From: an uncultured Roseburia sp.
GTDB lineage: Bacteria; Bacillota; Clostridia; Lachnospirales; Lachnospiraceae
NCBI GenBank assembly: GCA_947088345.1
Contig: CAMUGE010000008.1
Coordinates: forward strand, 1 to 64,000
DNA length: 64,000 bases
Direction of reading: 5' to 3'
The translations under genes and the position numbers were made by a program. Of the stretch, positions 26,838 through 36,847 are shown one piece after another. The notes beneath the pieces are model-generated. The model ran no database searches, was not told the origin of the DNA, and worked only from the letters and a program-made list of their open reading frames with translations. How positions within the stretch are numbered: the stretch's first letter is position 1; the number at the start of each line of letters is the position of its first letter.

Positions 26838-26993
26838 GCCCGCGAAAGCGGGCGAATGAAAATTAGCGTGAAAAGTACTTGTAAGGCTCATGCCAGAGGG
26901 CAAAACGCGAAACAGGTTCGCGCGCCAACAAGTACGAAGTTTGACGCTCTTGATTTGAGACTCCGCAAAGCGGAATTATGGGAATTAATGTGA
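26838..26993 (+). repeat. Structured dispersed repeat, copy 1
   Basis: The 84-bp core at 26865-26948 recurs at 46577-46660 with five differences. Fold elements: an outer stem GCGTGAAA (26866) / TTTGACGC (26940, one mismatch), GTACTTGT (26875) / ACAAGTAC (26928), hairpin TGCC-AGAG-GGCA (26891-26902) and hairpin CGCGAA-ACAGG-TTCGCG (26906-26922). A GAAA-tetraloop hairpin GCCCGC/GCGGGC precedes it (26838-26853) and another small hairpin follows (about 26970). It also carries an open frame of 45 codons, ATG 26856 to TGA 26993, starting MKISVKSTCKAHARG. It sits between spoIIR and the DUF1934 gene. Not a family I recognise. Confidence 0.8.
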
Positions 26994-27028
26994 GAAAGAT
27001 CGCGCGCAGAGAAAGGTATGGGATTTGT

Positions 27029-27481
27029 ATGACAAAAGAGGTTCTGATACACATCAAGGGAATCCGGTTTTTAGATGAAGCGGACGAGGCGGATGAACCC
27101 GTACAGATGGTAACGTATGGAGGGTATTCTTACAGGGACGGCGTACATTATGTGGAGTATGTGGAAGCAGGAGAGGAAAACGAGCAGGATACATACTGCA
27201 CGCTCCGATTTGGCAGTGAATTTTTTGAACTTAAGAAAAAGGGAGAGCTTAACGTACATATGTTGTTTGAAGTTGGCAGGAAACATCAAACATGTTATGA
27301 TACGCCAATGGGAGGACTGCTGCTTGGATTGGAGGCGACTGCGATCGGCTTACAGGAGGCGCAGGAGTGCATGGATGTCAGCGTAAGTTATAAGATGGAG
27401 GCAAACGGGGAATATCTTGCTGAATGTGATCTCTCGTTCCATATTGAGTCGCGGCGGACGACAGAACGGGCTGCAGTCTGA
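27029..27481 (+). CDS. DUF1934 (YwiB-like) protein
   Basis: 150 residues. A small calycin-like beta-barrel family of unknown function, common in Firmicutes. Visible: MTKEVLIHIKGIRF at the start, a central LRFGSEFFELKKKGELNVHMLFE, a conserved YDTPMG-type loop, then two closing strands (VSVSYKMEANG, ECDLSFHIES). ATG 27029 is chosen over the in-frame ATG 26978, which lies inside the structured repeat. The ribosome site is weak (AAAGG about 13 bases upstream). Confidence 0.75.
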   Translation: MTKEVLIHIKGIRFLDEADEADEPVQMVTYGGYSYRDGVHYVEYVEAGEENEQDTYCTLRFGSEFFELKKKGELNVHMLFEVGRKHQTCYDTPMGGLLLGLEATAIGLQEAQECMDVSVSYKMEANGEYLAECDLSFHIESRRTTERAAV

Positions 27482-27489
27482 AAAAAAAG

Positions 27490-27540
27490 AGCTATTGCTC
27501 CGGCGGAGTAGATCCACCGTTGCAATAGCTTTTTATTTTT
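27490..27540 (+). terminator. Bidirectional terminator
   Basis: AGCTATTGC (27490-27498) pairs with GCAATAGCT (27522-27530), followed by TTTTTATTTTTT and preceded by a run of A. It serves the + strand DUF1934 gene, and the mirrored A-run serves the convergent minus-strand gene. Confidence 0.85.
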
Positions 27541-28051
27541 TCTTTTTTTTCTGTGCTTTTGCGGCAGCAAGTTCCCGCTTGTCTTTTTCCAGTTCGGCGT
27601 TTGCCCTGTCTGCTTTTTCTTTCAGACGCATGCGCCAGCTTTTTTTGCCCTCCGGTTTTTCCAGGGGACCGCGGATGCCTGTTACCTTTGTGATGTAGAT
27701 TCCGCTGATAGAAACTTTGATCTCTTTTTTTACAGGAATCAGATCAAATACGGAATCATCCGCGATCAGGGACATGATCTTTGGGCCGATCTTTGCCTTT
27801 ACAATCGGCAGTTTGGAACGCCGCAGCATCTTTGGTGTCTGCGCAGTCACAATCTGCGGGAGTCCGGCGTCCCGGATCGGCATTCGCTTTTTGTCAATGA
27901 CCAGGATCGTGGCTGTCTGGGCATTTGCGGCAAGCTGTGCGTCCTGTTCTTCTTTCTTTTTCTGCGCCTTTTTCCCCAGAAAATAAAGAACAACAGTTGC
28001 GATAAGCAGGATGGCAAGTATTACAAGCAGTACAATAATCGCTGGATTCAT
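27533..28051 (-). CDS. Single-pass membrane protein of unknown function
   Basis: 172 residues. One N-terminal transmembrane helix (residues about 4-25) is followed by a Lys-rich junction, a middle region (about 48-120) with ATILVIDKKRMPI and GIYITKVTGIRGP, and a highly charged Lys/Ala-rich C-terminus likely to be a coiled coil. It appears to be a conserved clostridial hypothetical. The ATG has AAGGAGG upstream on the minus strand. It is divergent from the ribosomal protein cluster. Confidence 0.65.
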   Translation of the reverse strand: MNPAIIVLLVILAILLIATVVLYFLGKKAQKKKEEQDAQLAANAQTATILVIDKKRMPIRDAGLPQIVTAQTPKMLRRSKLPIVKAKIGPKIMSLIADDSVFDLIPVKKEIKVSISGIYITKVTGIRGPLEKPEGKKSWRMRLKEKADRANAELEKDKRELAAAKAQKKKKK

Positions 28052-28144
28052 GTAATCCTCCTTCCTGAGTGCCAGTCAAACAACTTCGTTTCATTTTAAC
28101 ATTGATTGTTTGAAAATGCAATTGTAAAAAAAACAAAAAAGTAC

Positions 28145-28173
28145 TTGCATTTTATTGATTTATCCGATATACT
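28145..28173 (+). promoter_or_regulatory. Main promoter of the S10 operon
   Basis: TTGCAT (28145-28150), a 17-bp spacer and TATACT (28168-28173). It lies 235 bp before rpsJ, leaving a long untranslated leader. Confidence 0.75.
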
Positions 28174-28407
28174 ATCTCATGTTGTGGCATTGATAGCGAT
28201 GAGGCGTGAGGTTGCTGCCCGCTGTGGCAGGTTTTTACGCGGAGCGAATGTCAAGTTAGGAAACTGGCGACAAGTCACTGTATCACGATTAACATCTACA
28301 GACAGTAGGAACAAGTATATGCGCCGCGCGGCGTCATATATGGAATGTGTACAGTCACCGCTTGTCGTACTTAACAAAAAGAGTGCGAAAAGGAGGCGGC
28401 TTTTTTT
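28174..28407 (+). promoter_or_regulatory. Long leader of the S10 operon
   Basis: About 230 transcribed bases with no convincing ORF. It contains complementary stretches such as GTTGCTGCC/GGCAGG and a GCCGCGCGGC palindrome near 28322, then AAAAGGAGG before rpsJ. Ribosomal protein operons often carry autoregulatory leaders; that this is one is inference. Confidence 0.45.
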
Positions 28408-28728
28408 ATGGCAGCAAGTCAAGTAATGAGGATCACATTGAAAGCTTATGATCATGAACTGGTTGATTCTTCAGCCAAAAAGATCATTGAAACTGTTAAG
28501 AAGAACGGAGCGCAGGTGAGCGGACCCGTACCTCTTCCGACTAAGAAAGAGGTTATCACAATCTTAAGGGCTACTCACAAATACAAAGACTCCCGCGAAC
28601 AGTTCGAGCAGAGAACTCATAAGAGACTTATTGACATTGTAGCACCGACGCAGAAAACAGTAGACGCATTATCCCGTCTTGAGATGCCTGCAGGTGTTTA
28701 CATTGATATCAAAATGAAAAACAGGTAA
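28408..28728 (+). CDS. rpsJ: Ribosomal protein S10
   Basis: 106 residues. 30S head protein, also NusE in transcription antitermination. Family signatures: [33 protein letters not shown], and [18 protein letters not shown]. Strong AAAAGGAGG site. First gene of the S10-spc-alpha cluster. Confidence 0.97.
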   Translation: MAASQVMRITLKAYDHELVDSSAKKIIETVKKNGAQVSGPVPLPTKKEVITILRATHKYKDSREQFEQRTHKRLIDIVAPTQKTVDALSRLEMPAGVYIDIKMKNR

Positions 28729-28850
28729 TCTGTAAGAATATCCTGAAGCGTTTTGGAACAGATAAAACGCTTTCTAGGATGAACGGTTCCGCTGCCCCAT
28801 AATATATGGGTATGAGGCGTTCCGCTGTAGAGAAAACAGGAGGGAAAAGA

Positions 28851-29534
28851 ATGAAAAAAGGCATTTTAGCAACAAAAGTCGGAATGACACAGATTTTTAA
28901 TACGGACGGCGTTTTGGTGCCGGTTACCGTATTGGAGGCCGGCCCGTGCTACGTGACACAGATTAAGACTGTGGACAACGACGGGTACAGTGCAGTGCAG
29001 GTTGCATACGCTGACAAAAAAGAAAAATCGGTCAGCAAAGATGCGAACGGCAAAAAAGAGATCCGGCACAGGCATGGCGTAAACAAAGCACAGATGGGGC
29101 ATTTTGCAAAAGCAGGCGTATCTGCAAAACGTTTTGTAAGAGAGTTTAAATTTGAAAATGCACCTGATTATAAATTGGGAGACGTGATTGGCGCCGATAT
29201 TTTTGCAGAAGGCGACAAGATTGACGCTACCGCGATTTCAAAAGGAAAAGGGTTCCAGGGCGCCATCAAGAGATTGGGGCAGCACAGAGGACCGATGGCT
29301 CACGGTTCCAAATTTCACCGCCATCAGGGTTCAAACGGTGCATGTTCTTCTCCAAGCCGCGTATTCAAAGGAAAGGGAATGCCGGGTCATATGGGAAGCG
29401 TAAGAGTTACGGTTCAGAACCTTGAGATAGTAAGAGTTGACGCAGAAAATAATCTGCTTTTGGTAAAAGGCTCCGTACCTGGGCCGAAAAAATGTCTTGT
29501 AACAGTGAAAGAGACAGTAAAAGCAGGTAAATAG
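28851..29534 (+). CDS. rplC: Ribosomal protein L3
   Basis: 227 residues. 50S core protein near the peptidyl transferase centre. Begins [16 protein letters not shown], and contains the [10 protein letters not shown] and [11 protein letters not shown] segments of the extended loop. The start at 28851 (AGGAGGG upstream) is chosen over the in-frame ATG at 28806, which would add 15 non-conserved residues. Confidence 0.97.
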   Translation: MKKGILATKVGMTQIFNTDGVLVPVTVLEAGPCYVTQIKTVDNDGYSAVQVAYADKKEKSVSKDANGKKEIRHRHGVNKAQMGHFAKAGVSAKRFVREFKFENAPDYKLGDVIGADIFAEGDKIDATAISKGKGFQGAIKRLGQHRGPMAHGSKFHRHQGSNGACSSPSRVFKGKGMPGHMGSVRVTVQNLEIVRVDAENNLLLVKGSVPGPKKCLVTVKETVKAGK

Positions 29535-29562
29535 GGCGAAATAGGAAAGGAGGAACGAAACA

Positions 29563-30183
29563 ATGGCTAATGTAGCTGTTTATAATATGGAAGGCAAGGA
29601 AGTCGGTACGTTAGAGTTAAACGACGGAATTTTCGGCGTTGAGGTTAACGAACATTTGGTTCATATGGCAGTATTGCAGCAGCTGGCAAACAAGCGTCAG
29701 GGAACGCAGAAAGCTAAGACGCGTTCGGAAGTCAGAGGCGGCGGCAGAAAACCATGGAGACAGAAAGGAACAGGACATGCAAGGCAGGGTTCGATCCGTG
29801 CACCGCAGTGGACACACGGCGGAGTTGTCTTTGCGCCGACACCAAGAGATTATTCATTCAAGTTAAATAGAAAAGAGAAGAGGGCAGCGTTAAAATCAGC
29901 CCTGACATCAAGGGTAAACGACAATAAATTTATTGTTCTGGACACGCTTTCCTTTGACGAGATCAAGACAAAGAAATTTGTTCAGGTAATGAAGAATTTA
30001 AACCTTGAAAAAGCGCTTGTGGTATTGAACGATATGGATTTAAACGTGATTAAATCCGCAAACAATGTTCCGAAAGTAAAGACGGCGCAGACAAATGAAC
30101 TGAATGTATTTGATGTGCTTAAATATGATACGGTGGTAGTGACAAAAGACGCCGTGAAGACAATCGAGGAGGTGTATGCATAA
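29563..30183 (+). CDS. rplD: Ribosomal protein L4
   Basis: 206 residues. 50S protein whose extended loop lines the exit tunnel ([19 protein letters not shown]). The C-terminal globular part ends [16 protein letters not shown] site. Its stop codon overlaps the rplW start (TAATG). Confidence 0.97.
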   Translation: MANVAVYNMEGKEVGTLELNDGIFGVEVNEHLVHMAVLQQLANKRQGTQKAKTRSEVRGGGRKPWRQKGTGHARQGSIRAPQWTHGGVVFAPTPRDYSFKLNRKEKRAALKSALTSRVNDNKFIVLDTLSFDEIKTKKFVQVMKNLNLEKALVVLNDMDLNVIKSANNVPKVKTAQTNELNVFDVLKYDTVVVTKDAVKTIEEVYA

Positions 30184-30482
30184 TGGCAAATGTACAATAT
30201 TATGACGTGATCCTCAAACCGGTGGTGACAGAGAAGAGCATGTCTCTGATGGCAGAAAAGAAATATACTTTTCTGGTTCATCCGGAGGCAAACAAGACCA
30301 TGATTAAAGAGGCGGTCGAAAAAATGTTCGAGGGTACGAAAGTTGCCCATGTCAACACATTAAATATTCCGGGGAAGACAAAAAGACGCGGCAGGACAGT
30401 CGGCAAGACTGCAAAGACAAAAAAGGCGATTGTACAGCTGACGGAAGAGAGCAAGGATATTGAGATCTTTGCCGGCTTATAA
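30183..30482 (+). CDS. rplW: Ribosomal protein L23
   Basis: 99 residues. 50S protein at the tunnel exit, docking site for trigger factor and [17 protein letters not shown] at the start and a Lys/Arg-rich loop [13 protein letters not shown]. Overlaps rplD by one base, so translation is coupled. Confidence 0.97.
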   Translation: MANVQYYDVILKPVVTEKSMSLMAEKKYTFLVHPEANKTMIKEAVEKMFEGTKVAHVNTLNIPGKTKRRGRTVGKTAKTKKAIVQLTEESKDIEIFAGL

Positions 30483-30508
30483 GAGTAAGCGTTGAAAGGA
30501 GAACGAAA

Positions 30509-31354
30509 ATGGGAATCAAATCGTATAAAGCGTATACACCTTCGAGGAGACATATGACAGGTTCCGATTTTTCCGAGATCACAAAGCAGACTCCGGAGAA
30601 GTCACTTACCGTTTCTTTGAAGAAAAATTCCGGGCGCAACAATCAGGGTAAAATTACCGTGAGACATCGCGGCGGCGGAAGCAGAAGAAAATACAGGATT
30701 ATTGATTTTAAGAGAAATAAAAAGGACGGAATCCCGGCAAAGGTGCTTGGGATCGAGTATGATCCGAACAGGTCCGCAAATATTGCGCTGATCTGCTATG
30801 CGGACGGTGAAAAAGCTTATATTCTGGCTCCGGCGGGACTGACAGACGGCATGACGGTTATGAACGGCCCGACGGCTGAGGTGAGAGTTGGCAATTGTCT
30901 GCCGCTTGAGAATATCCCGGTTGGTACACAGGTACACAATGTGGAGTTATATGCCGGAAAAGGCGGACAGATGGTGCGTTCTGCAGGACTTAGCGCACAG
31001 CTGATGGCAAAGGAAGGCAAATATGCGACACTTCGTCTTCCGTCCGGCGAGATGCGTATGGTTCCGTTAAACTGCCGTGCTACCGTAGGCGTAGTCGGAA
31101 ACGGCGACCATAACCTGATCAATATTGGAAAAGCAGGACGTAAGCGTCATATGGGTATTCGCCCGACTGTCCGCGGTTCTGTTATGAACCCGAACGACCA
31201 TCCGCACGGCGGCGGCGAGGGCCGCGCTCCGATCGGACGTTCCGGCCCATGTACTCCATGGGGCAAACCGGCGCTCGGACTTAAGACGAGAAAGAAAAAC
31301 AAAGCTTCCAATAAGCTTATTGTCAGAAGAAGAGACGGAAGAACCATCAAATAA
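30509..31354 (+). CDS. rplB: Ribosomal protein L2
   Basis: 281 residues. 50S protein essential for subunit association and peptidyl transfer. Contains [16 protein letters not shown] and the conserved C-terminal [14 protein letters not shown], with the His at the catalytic-centre side. GAAAGGAG site. An intrinsic terminator follows, unusual at this point of the cluster. Confidence 0.97.
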   Translation: MGIKSYKAYTPSRRHMTGSDFSEITKQTPEKSLTVSLKKNSGRNNQGKITVRHRGGGSRRKYRIIDFKRNKKDGIPAKVLGIEYDPNRSANIALICYADGEKAYILAPAGLTDGMTVMNGPTAEVRVGNCLPLENIPVGTQVHNVELYAGKGGQMVRSAGLSAQLMAKEGKYATLRLPSGEMRMVPLNCRATVGVVGNGDHNLINIGKAGRKRHMGIRPTVRGSVMNPNDHPHGGGEGRAPIGRSGPCTPWGKPALGLKTRKKNKASNKLIVRRRDGRTIK

Positions 31355-31383
31355 TCTGTTGTTTGCATATTATTGAATGGCAG

Positions 31384-31430
31384 GAGCGCTAAGCGATCCG
31401 CCCTGTGCGGATTGCTTAGTACTCTTTTTT
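31384..31430 (+). terminator. Internal terminator between rplB and rpsS
   Basis: An 18-bp stem (31384-31401 with 31407-31424, three mismatches; core CTAAGC/ATCCGC with GCGGAT/GCTTAG), loop CCTGT, followed by CTTTTTT and another T-run. It should stop or attenuate transcription from the rpsJ promoter. Confidence 0.85.
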
Positions 31431-31451
31431 CCTGTTTTTTTTAAATTGGTC

Positions 31452-31479
31452 TTGCTTTTTTGATTATCTTTGATATAAT
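31452..31479 (+). promoter_or_regulatory. Internal promoter before rpsS
   Basis: TTGCTT (31452-31457), a 16-bp spacer and a perfect TATAAT (31474-31479), directly after the terminator. It would restart transcription for rpsS and the genes downstream. Confidence 0.75.
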
Positions 31480-31550
31480 GAGAAAGATGTTTGGAGTCCA
31501 TGGAAACACGCGGCTGCGTGTAAAGGACGGATGATATTAGGAGGTAAATT

Positions 31551-31832
31551 ATGGCTCGTTCATTAAAAAAAGGACCATTTGCAGATGAAAGCCTGCTGAA
31601 AAAAGTAGATGCAATGAATGCATCCGGCGATAAATCTGTGATTAAGACATGGTCACGTCGTTCTACAATCTTTCCGCAGTTTGTCGGTCACACATTCGCC
31701 GTACATGACGGCAGGAAACATGTGCCTGTGTATGTGACGGAAGATATGGTCGGGCACAAACTCGGTGAGTTCGTTGCAACAAGAACTTACAGGGGACACG
31801 GAAAAGACGAAAAGAAATCAGGCGTTAGATAA
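31551..31832 (+). CDS. rpsS: Ribosomal protein S19
   Basis: 93 residues. 30S head protein. [15 protein letters not shown], then [22 protein letters not shown] and the basic C-terminus [23 protein letters not shown] site. First gene after the internal promoter. Confidence 0.97.
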   Translation: MARSLKKGPFADESLLKKVDAMNASGDKSVIKTWSRRSTIFPQFVGHTFAVHDGRKHVPVYVTEDMVGHKLGEFVATRTYRGHGKDEKKSGVR

Positions 31833-31860
31833 GATACATTTTTGAAAGGAGGTTTTCACA

Positions 31861-32247
31861 GTGGCTAAGGGACATAGAAGTCAGATTAAAAGAGAGAGAA
31901 ATGAAGTAAAAGATACAAGGCCTTCTGCAAAGTTATCTTATGCAAGAGTATCTGTTCAGAAAGCTTGTTTCGTATTAGATGCAATTCGCGGTAAAAACGT
32001 AGAGACAGCGCTTGCAGTCGTAACCTACAATCCCAGGTATGCTTCGACACTGATTAAGAAATTACTGGAGTCGGCAATCGCAAATGCTGAGAACAACAAC
32101 GGATTGAAAGCGGAGAACCTTTATATTGCAGAGTGCTATGCAAACAAGGGACCTACCATGAAGCGGATTCGTCCAAGAGCGCAGGGCAGGGCTTACCGAA
32201 TTGAAAAGAGGATGAGCCATATTACGATTGTGCTGGATGAGAGATAA
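31861..32247 (+). CDS. rplV: Ribosomal protein L22
   Basis: 128 residues from a GTG start with AAAGGAGG. 50S protein whose beta-hairpin lines the exit tunnel: PTMKRIRPRAQGRAYRI, and LLESAIANAENN in the globular part. Confidence 0.96.
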   Translation: MAKGHRSQIKRERNEVKDTRPSAKLSYARVSVQKACFVLDAIRGKNVETALAVVTYNPRYASTLIKKLLESAIANAENNNGLKAENLYIAECYANKGPTMKRIRPRAQGRAYRIEKRMSHITIVLDER

Positions 32248-32297
32248 ACAGCGCTTTGTACGGCGCGCGTCAGACGCATTATAGAAAGGAGTAAACT

Positions 32298-32954
32298 ATG
32301 GGACAGAAAGTGAATCCACATGGCTTAAGAGTCGGTATTATCAAAGATTGGGACTCTAAGTGGTATGCGGAAGCAGATTTTGCAGATCTCTTAATTGAAG
32401 ACTACAATATCAGGACATATCTTAAAAAGAAATTATATGCGGCAGGTGTTTCGAAGATTGAGATTGAGCGTGCATCAGACCGTGTGAAAGTAATTATTTA
32501 TACAGCAAAGCCGGGTGTTGTGATCGGCAAGGGCGGATCCGAGATTGAGAAAGTCAAAGGTGAAGTTCAGAAGTTTACGTCAAAAAAACTGATCGTTGAT
32601 ATCAAAGAAGTAAAGAAACCGGACCGCGATGCGCAGCTGGTTGCAGAAAACATTGCGCTGCAGCTGGAAAACCGTGTGTCTTTCCGAAGGGCTATGAAAT
32701 CCTGTATGGGAAGAACGATGAAAGCCGGCGCAAAAGGAATCAAAGCGTCCTGTTCCGGTCGTCTTGGGGGAGCCGATATGGCGCGTACCGAGTTTTACAG
32801 CGAGGGGACAATCCCGCTTCAGACACTTCGTGCAGATATTGATTACGGATTCGCAGAGGCAGATACCACTTACGGCAAAGTCGGCGTAAAAGTATGGATC
32901 TACAAGGGCGAAATACTTCCTGCGAAAGCACCGAAGGAAGGAGGGGCTCAGTAA
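32298..32954 (+). CDS. rpsC: Ribosomal protein S3
   Basis: 218 residues. 30S protein at the mRNA entry tunnel. [14 protein letters not shown] start; KH domain with [14 protein letters not shown]-terminal domain [31 protein letters not shown] site. rplP starts two bases after its stop. Confidence 0.97.
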   Translation: MGQKVNPHGLRVGIIKDWDSKWYAEADFADLLIEDYNIRTYLKKKLYAAGVSKIEIERASDRVKVIIYTAKPGVVIGKGGSEIEKVKGEVQKFTSKKLIVDIKEVKKPDRDAQLVAENIALQLENRVSFRRAMKSCMGRTMKAGAKGIKASCSGRLGGADMARTEFYSEGTIPLQTLRADIDYGFAEADTTYGKVGVKVWIYKGEILPAKAPKEGGAQ

Positions 32955-32956
32955 TT

Positions 32957-33397
32957 ATGTTAATGCCTAAAAGAGTAAAACACAGAAAACAGTTTCGTGG
33001 CTCCATGAGAGGAAAAGCCATGAGGGGAAATACAATCACTTCCGGCGAGTACGGCATTGTTGCAACGGAACCGTGCTGGATCAAATCAAACCAGATTGAA
33101 GCGGCACGTATTGCCATGACGCGTTATGTAAAACGTGGCGGTAAAATCTGGATCAAGATTTTCCCTGATAAGCCTGTAACCGCAAAGCCGGCCGAGACAC
33201 GAATGGGTTCCGGTAAAGGTTCTTTGGAATACTGGGTTGCGGTTGTAAAACCGGGTCGTGTATTATTTGAAATCTCCGGAGTTCCGGAAGACGTTGCGAA
33301 AGAAGCGCTTCGTCTTGCTACACATAAATTACCTTGTAAATGTAAGATAGTTTCGCGTGCAGATTTAGAAGGCGGTGTATCGAATGAAAACGAATAA
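32957..33397 (+). CDS. rplP: Ribosomal protein L16
   Basis: 146 residues. 50S protein near the A site. [15 protein letters not shown] start and [24 protein letters not shown] segment (here [13 protein letters not shown]). The start at 32957, not the in-frame ATG at 32894, which overlaps rpsC. Overlaps rpmC by 14 bp. Confidence 0.97.
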   Translation: MLMPKRVKHRKQFRGSMRGKAMRGNTITSGEYGIVATEPCWIKSNQIEAARIAMTRYVKRGGKIWIKIFPDKPVTAKPAETRMGSGKGSLEYWVAVVKPGRVLFEISGVPEDVAKEALRLATHKLPCKCKIVSRADLEGGVSNENE

Positions 33398-33593
33398 ATA
33401 TTTAGAAGAATTAAGAAGCAGCACGGTTGCAGATTTGAATGCTCAGTTAGTGGATGCAAAAAAAGAACTGTTCAATCTGAGATTCCAGAATGCAACAAAT
33501 CAGTTAGATAATACAAGCAGAATCAAAGAAGTGAGAAAAAATATTGCAAGGATTCAGACTATCATCACTGAGAAAGAAAAGGTTGCACAGTAG
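33384..33593 (+). CDS. rpmC: Ribosomal protein L29
   Basis: 69 residues, two helices. [13 protein letters not shown] start, [16 protein letters not shown] centre. The ATG at 33384 lies within the end of rplP; an in-frame GTG 9 bases earlier is less likely. Confidence 0.95.
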   Translation: MKTNKYLEELRSSTVADLNAQLVDAKKELFNLRFQNATNQLDNTSRIKEVRKNIARIQTIITEKEKVAQ

Positions 33594-33620
33594 GATTTTC
33601 AGAAAGGAGAGTAATCAGTC

Positions 33621-33878
33621 GTGGAAGAAAGAAATCTCAGAAAAACACGGATCGGTTTAGTGGTAAGCGATAAGATGGATAAAACAATCGTTGTCGCAAT
33701 CCAGGACAATGTAAGGCATCCGCTTTATAATAAAATCGTAAAGAAGACTTACAAATTAAAAGCTCATGACGAGAATAATGAATGTAAAATCGGTGACAAA
33801 GTAAAAGTTATGGAGACAAGGCCTTTATCCAAAGAGAAGAGATGGAGACTTGTGGAAATCATGGAAAGAGCAAAATAA
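33621..33878 (+). CDS. rpsQ: Ribosomal protein S17
   Basis: 85 residues from GTG, with AAAGGAGAG. 30S primary binding protein. Signature [17 protein letters not shown], then [27 protein letters not shown] OB strand pattern. Confidence 0.96.
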   Translation: MEERNLRKTRIGLVVSDKMDKTIVVAIQDNVRHPLYNKIVKKTYKLKAHDENNECKIGDKVKVMETRPLSKEKRWRLVEIMERAK

Positions 33879-33896
33879 TAAAAGGAGGCTGCAAGC

Positions 33897-34265
33897 ATGG
33901 TACAACAGGAAAGCAGGCTTAGGGTGGCCGATAACACAGGTGCAAAAGAGTTGCTCGTGATTCGTGTTATGGGCGGTTCTACCAGAAGATATGCGCATAT
34001 AGGTGACATTATTGTTGCTACGGTCAAAGATGCAACACCAGGCGGTGTTGTTAAAAAAGGCGATGTCGTAAAGGCTGTCGTTGTTCGCACGGTAAAGGGC
34101 GCACGCCGCAAGGACGGCTCTTATATCCGGTTTGACGAGAACGCTGCCGTTATCATAAAAGAAGATAAGACTCCAAGGGGAACCCGTATTTTTGGGCCGG
34201 TAGCAAGGGAGCTTCGTGAGAAGCAGTTTATGAAGATTGTTTCTCTGGCTCCGGAAGTATTGTAG
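33897..34265 (+). CDS. rplN: Ribosomal protein L14
   Basis: 122 residues. 50S interface protein. [19 protein letters not shown] start, [11 protein letters not shown] and [13 protein letters not shown] signatures. AAAGGAGGC site. Confidence 0.97.
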   Translation: MVQQESRLRVADNTGAKELLVIRVMGGSTRRYAHIGDIIVATVKDATPGGVVKKGDVVKAVVVRTVKGARRKDGSYIRFDENAAVIIKEDKTPRGTRIFGPVARELREKQFMKIVSLAPEVL

Positions 34266-34277
34266 GAGGAGCAGAAT

Positions 34278-34589
34278 ATGGCAACCATGAAAATTAAAAA
34301 AGGCGATCTTGTAAAAATCATTGCCGGTAAAGATAAAGACAAAGAGGGCAAAGTCATTGCCGTAAACAGAAAACAGAACACCGTTCTTGTAGAAGGCGTT
34401 AATATGGTAACAAAGCATGTAAAACCGAGCATGGCAAACCAGCAGGGTGGAATTGTTCATCAGGAAGCGCCTTTGCACATCTCAAACGTTATGTATGTGC
34501 ATAAGGGAAAAGCCACAAGAATTGGTTTCAAGATGGATGGAGATAAAAAAGTCCGTTTTGCAAAATCAACAGGTGATATCATCGACTAA
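34278..34589 (+). CDS. rplX: Ribosomal protein L24
   Basis: 103 residues. 50S assembly-initiating protein with an N-terminal KOW motif ([18 protein letters not shown]) and [19 protein letters not shown] site, 12 bp after rplN. Confidence 0.97.
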   Translation: MATMKIKKGDLVKIIAGKDKDKEGKVIAVNRKQNTVLVEGVNMVTKHVKPSMANQQGGIVHQEAPLHISNVMYVHKGKATRIGFKMDGDKKVRFAKSTGDIID

Positions 34590-34612
34590 TTGGAAGAGAG
34601 GAGGCCAATCAG

Positions 34613-35152
34613 GTGAGCAGACTGAGAGAACAATACCAGAATGAGATCGTGAATGCCATGATCAAAAAATATGGTTATAAAAATATAATGGAAGTGCCGA
34701 AGCTTGAGAAGATTGTTGTCAATATGGGCGTCGGCGAAGCCAAAGAGAATGCAAAATTATTGGAAGCTGCGATGAGGGATATGGAGACGGTCACAGGCCA
34801 GAAAGCGATCACTACAAAGGCAAAGAAATCCATTGCGAATTTCAAGATCAGAGAAGGCATGGCGATCGGATGTAAGACGACGCTGCGCGGCGAGAAAATG
34901 TATGAGTTTATGGATCGCTTGATTAATCTTGCGCTGCCGCGTGTGCGCGATTTCCGCGGCGTAAATCCAAATGCATTTGACGGTCGTGGAAACTATGCGC
35001 TCGGAATTAAAGAGCAGCTGATCTTCCCGGAGATCGAATACGATAAAATCGACAAGATTCGCGGAATGGACGTGATCTTTGTTACAACGGCAAAGACCGA
35101 TGAAGAGGCCCGTGAATTACTGGCACAGTTCAATATGCCGTTTGCCAAATAA
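34613..35152 (+). CDS. rplE: Ribosomal protein L5
   Basis: 179 residues from GTG (GAGAGGAGG upstream). 50S protein binding 5S r[36 protein letters not shown] and [16 protein letters not shown] are the family signatures. Confidence 0.97.
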   Translation: MSRLREQYQNEIVNAMIKKYGYKNIMEVPKLEKIVVNMGVGEAKENAKLLEAAMRDMETVTGQKAITTKAKKSIANFKIREGMAIGCKTTLRGEKMYEFMDRLINLALPRVRDFRGVNPNAFDGRGNYALGIKEQLIFPEIEYDKIDKIRGMDVIFVTTAKTDEEARELLAQFNMPFAK

Positions 35153-35167
35153 CAGGAGGGAATATCA

Positions 35168-35353
35168 ATGGCGAAAACATCTATGAAAATAAAGCAGCAG
35201 CGGAAACAGAAATTCTCCACAAGAGAGTATACGCGCTGCAGAATTTGTGGCCGTCCACATTCTGTTTTGAAGAAATACGGAATCTGCAGAGTATGTTTCC
35301 GTGAATTAGCATACAAGGGTCAGATACCGGGCGTGAAGAAAGCAAGCTGGTAG
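35168..35353 (+). CDS. rpsN: Ribosomal protein S14, zinc-binding type Z
   Basis: 61 residues. [16 protein letters not shown] start, with two CxxC pairs (CRICGR and CRVCFREL) that bind zinc. The short zinc form is typical of Firmicutes. AGGAGGG site. Confidence 0.97.
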   Translation: MAKTSMKIKQQRKQKFSTREYTRCRICGRPHSVLKKYGICRVCFRELAYKGQIPGVKKASW

Positions 35354-35422
35354 AAGACTTAACCCTGCAGCGTTTGTCTGCAGTAAGGTTTCAGTATTAT
35401 TTAGAAGGAGGAAATATACATC

Positions 35423-35821
35423 ATGACGACAGATCCAATTGCAGATATGCTTACAAGAATCCGTAATGCAAATACAGCCAAACATGATACCGTTGATGTG
35501 CCGGCTTCCAAGATGAAAATTGCAATTGCAGACATTCTTGTAAATGAAGGATATATTGTGAAATATGATATTGTGGAAGACGGGAATTTCAAAACAATCC
35601 GCATCACATTAAAATACGGTGCAGATAAAAATGAAAAGATTATTACAGGGATTGACCGTATTTCAAAACCGGGGCTTCGCATTTATGTCGGTAAAGACGA
35701 GCTCCCCAAAGTTCTCGGAGGACTTGGTATTGCAATTCTTTCCACAAACCAGGGTGTGATTACGGATAAAGAAGCAAGAAAACTTCAGATTGGCGGAGAA
35801 GTATTAGCGTTTGTATGGTAA
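35423..35821 (+). CDS. rpsH: Ribosomal protein S8
   Basis: 132 residues. 30S platform protein and, in Escherichia coli, the spc-operon autorepressor. [14 protein letters not shown] start and the C-terminal [13 protein letters not shown] motif. AGAAGGAGG site. Confidence 0.97.
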   Translation: MTTDPIADMLTRIRNANTAKHDTVDVPASKMKIAIADILVNEGYIVKYDIVEDGNFKTIRITLKYGADKNEKIITGIDRISKPGLRIYVGKDELPKVLGGLGIAILSTNQGVITDKEARKLQIGGEVLAFVW

Positions 35822-35905
35822 TACCGCCTGCCGCAGGGCAATCAGAACAGAACGCTGCATTTCGTATGTGCAGCGGAATAATATAGCATAGTAGGAGGTA
35901 CGGGC

Positions 35906-36445
35906 ATGTCACGTATAGGAAGAATGCCAATCGCAGTTCCGGCTGGAGTGACAGTCGATATTGCAGAAAATAATCATGTGACTGTAAAGGGTCCGAAGGG
36001 AACTCTGGAGAGAACCCTTCCAGCCGAGATGGAGATCAAATTGGAGGGCAGTGAAATCACTGTCACAAGACCGAATGATTTAAAGAGAATGAAATCCTTA
36101 CATGGATTGACAAGGACATTGGTCAACAATATGGTTGTCGGCGTGACTGACGGTTACAAAAAGGAACTGGAAGTAAACGGCGTCGGCTACAGAGCTTCCA
36201 AATCCGGTAAGGTGTTAACCTTAAACCTTGGATACTCCCATCCGGTCGAGATGACAGATCCGGAAGGATTGGAATCCAAAGTAGAAGGAAATAAAATCAC
36301 TGTATCAGGCATTGACAAAGAGAAAGTCGGCCAGTATGCTGCGGAGATCAGAGACAAGAGAAGACCGGAGCCTTATAAAGGAAAAGGTATTAAGTACGCG
36401 GATGAAGTAATCAGACGTAAAGTCGGCAAGACCGGTAAGAAATAA
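35906..36445 (+). CDS. rplF: Ribosomal protein L6
   Basis: 179 residues. 50S protein near the factor-binding site. [15 protein letters not shown] start and the C-terminal [16 protein letters not shown] signature. AGGAGGT site. Confidence 0.97.
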   Translation: MSRIGRMPIAVPAGVTVDIAENNHVTVKGPKGTLERTLPAEMEIKLEGSEITVTRPNDLKRMKSLHGLTRTLVNNMVVGVTDGYKKELEVNGVGYRASKSGKVLTLNLGYSHPVEMTDPEGLESKVEGNKITVSGIDKEKVGQYAAEIRDKRRPEPYKGKGIKYADEVIRRKVGKTGKK

Positions 36446-36461
36446 AAAGGAGTGACGAAAA

Positions 36462-36830
36462 ATGGTTAGTAAGAAATCAAGAACAGAAGTTCGCGAAAAG
36501 AAGCACAGAAGAATGCGCCATCATCTTGCTGGAACTGCAGACAGGCCGCGTTTAGCTGTGTTCAGAAGTAATAATCATATGTACGCTCAGATTATTGATG
36601 ATACAGTTGCAAATACGCTTGTCGCTGCATCTACGCTTGAAAAAGACGTAAAGGCAGAACTGGAAAAGACAAATAACGTCGCGGCAGCGGCGCATCTTGG
36701 AACAGTCATTGCAAAGAAAGCATTAGATAAGGGTATTAAGACGGTTGTCTTTGATCGAGGCGGTTTCATATATCAGGGAAAAATTAAGGCTTTAGCCGAT
36801 GCAGCAAGAGAAGCTGGATTAGACTTTTAA
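36462..36830 (+). CDS. rplR: Ribosomal protein L18
   Basis: 122 residues. 5S rRNA-binding 50S protein. [22 protein letters not shown] near the start is shortened here to its recognisable parts [16 protein letters not shown] and [25 protein letters not shown] end. AAAAGGAG site. Confidence 0.97.
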   Translation: MVSKKSRTEVREKKHRRMRHHLAGTADRPRLAVFRSNNHMYAQIIDDTVANTLVAASTLEKDVKAELEKTNNVAAAAHLGTVIAKKALDKGIKTVVFDRGGFIYQGKIKALADAAREAGLDF

Positions 36831-36847
36831 TAGGAGGAAACGCAAGC

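Noticed and set aside
26865..26993. Treating the DUF1934 protein as starting in the repeat (in-frame ATG 26978)
   Set aside because: The extra residues come from repeat sequence, while MTKEVLIHIKG at 27029 fits the family start.
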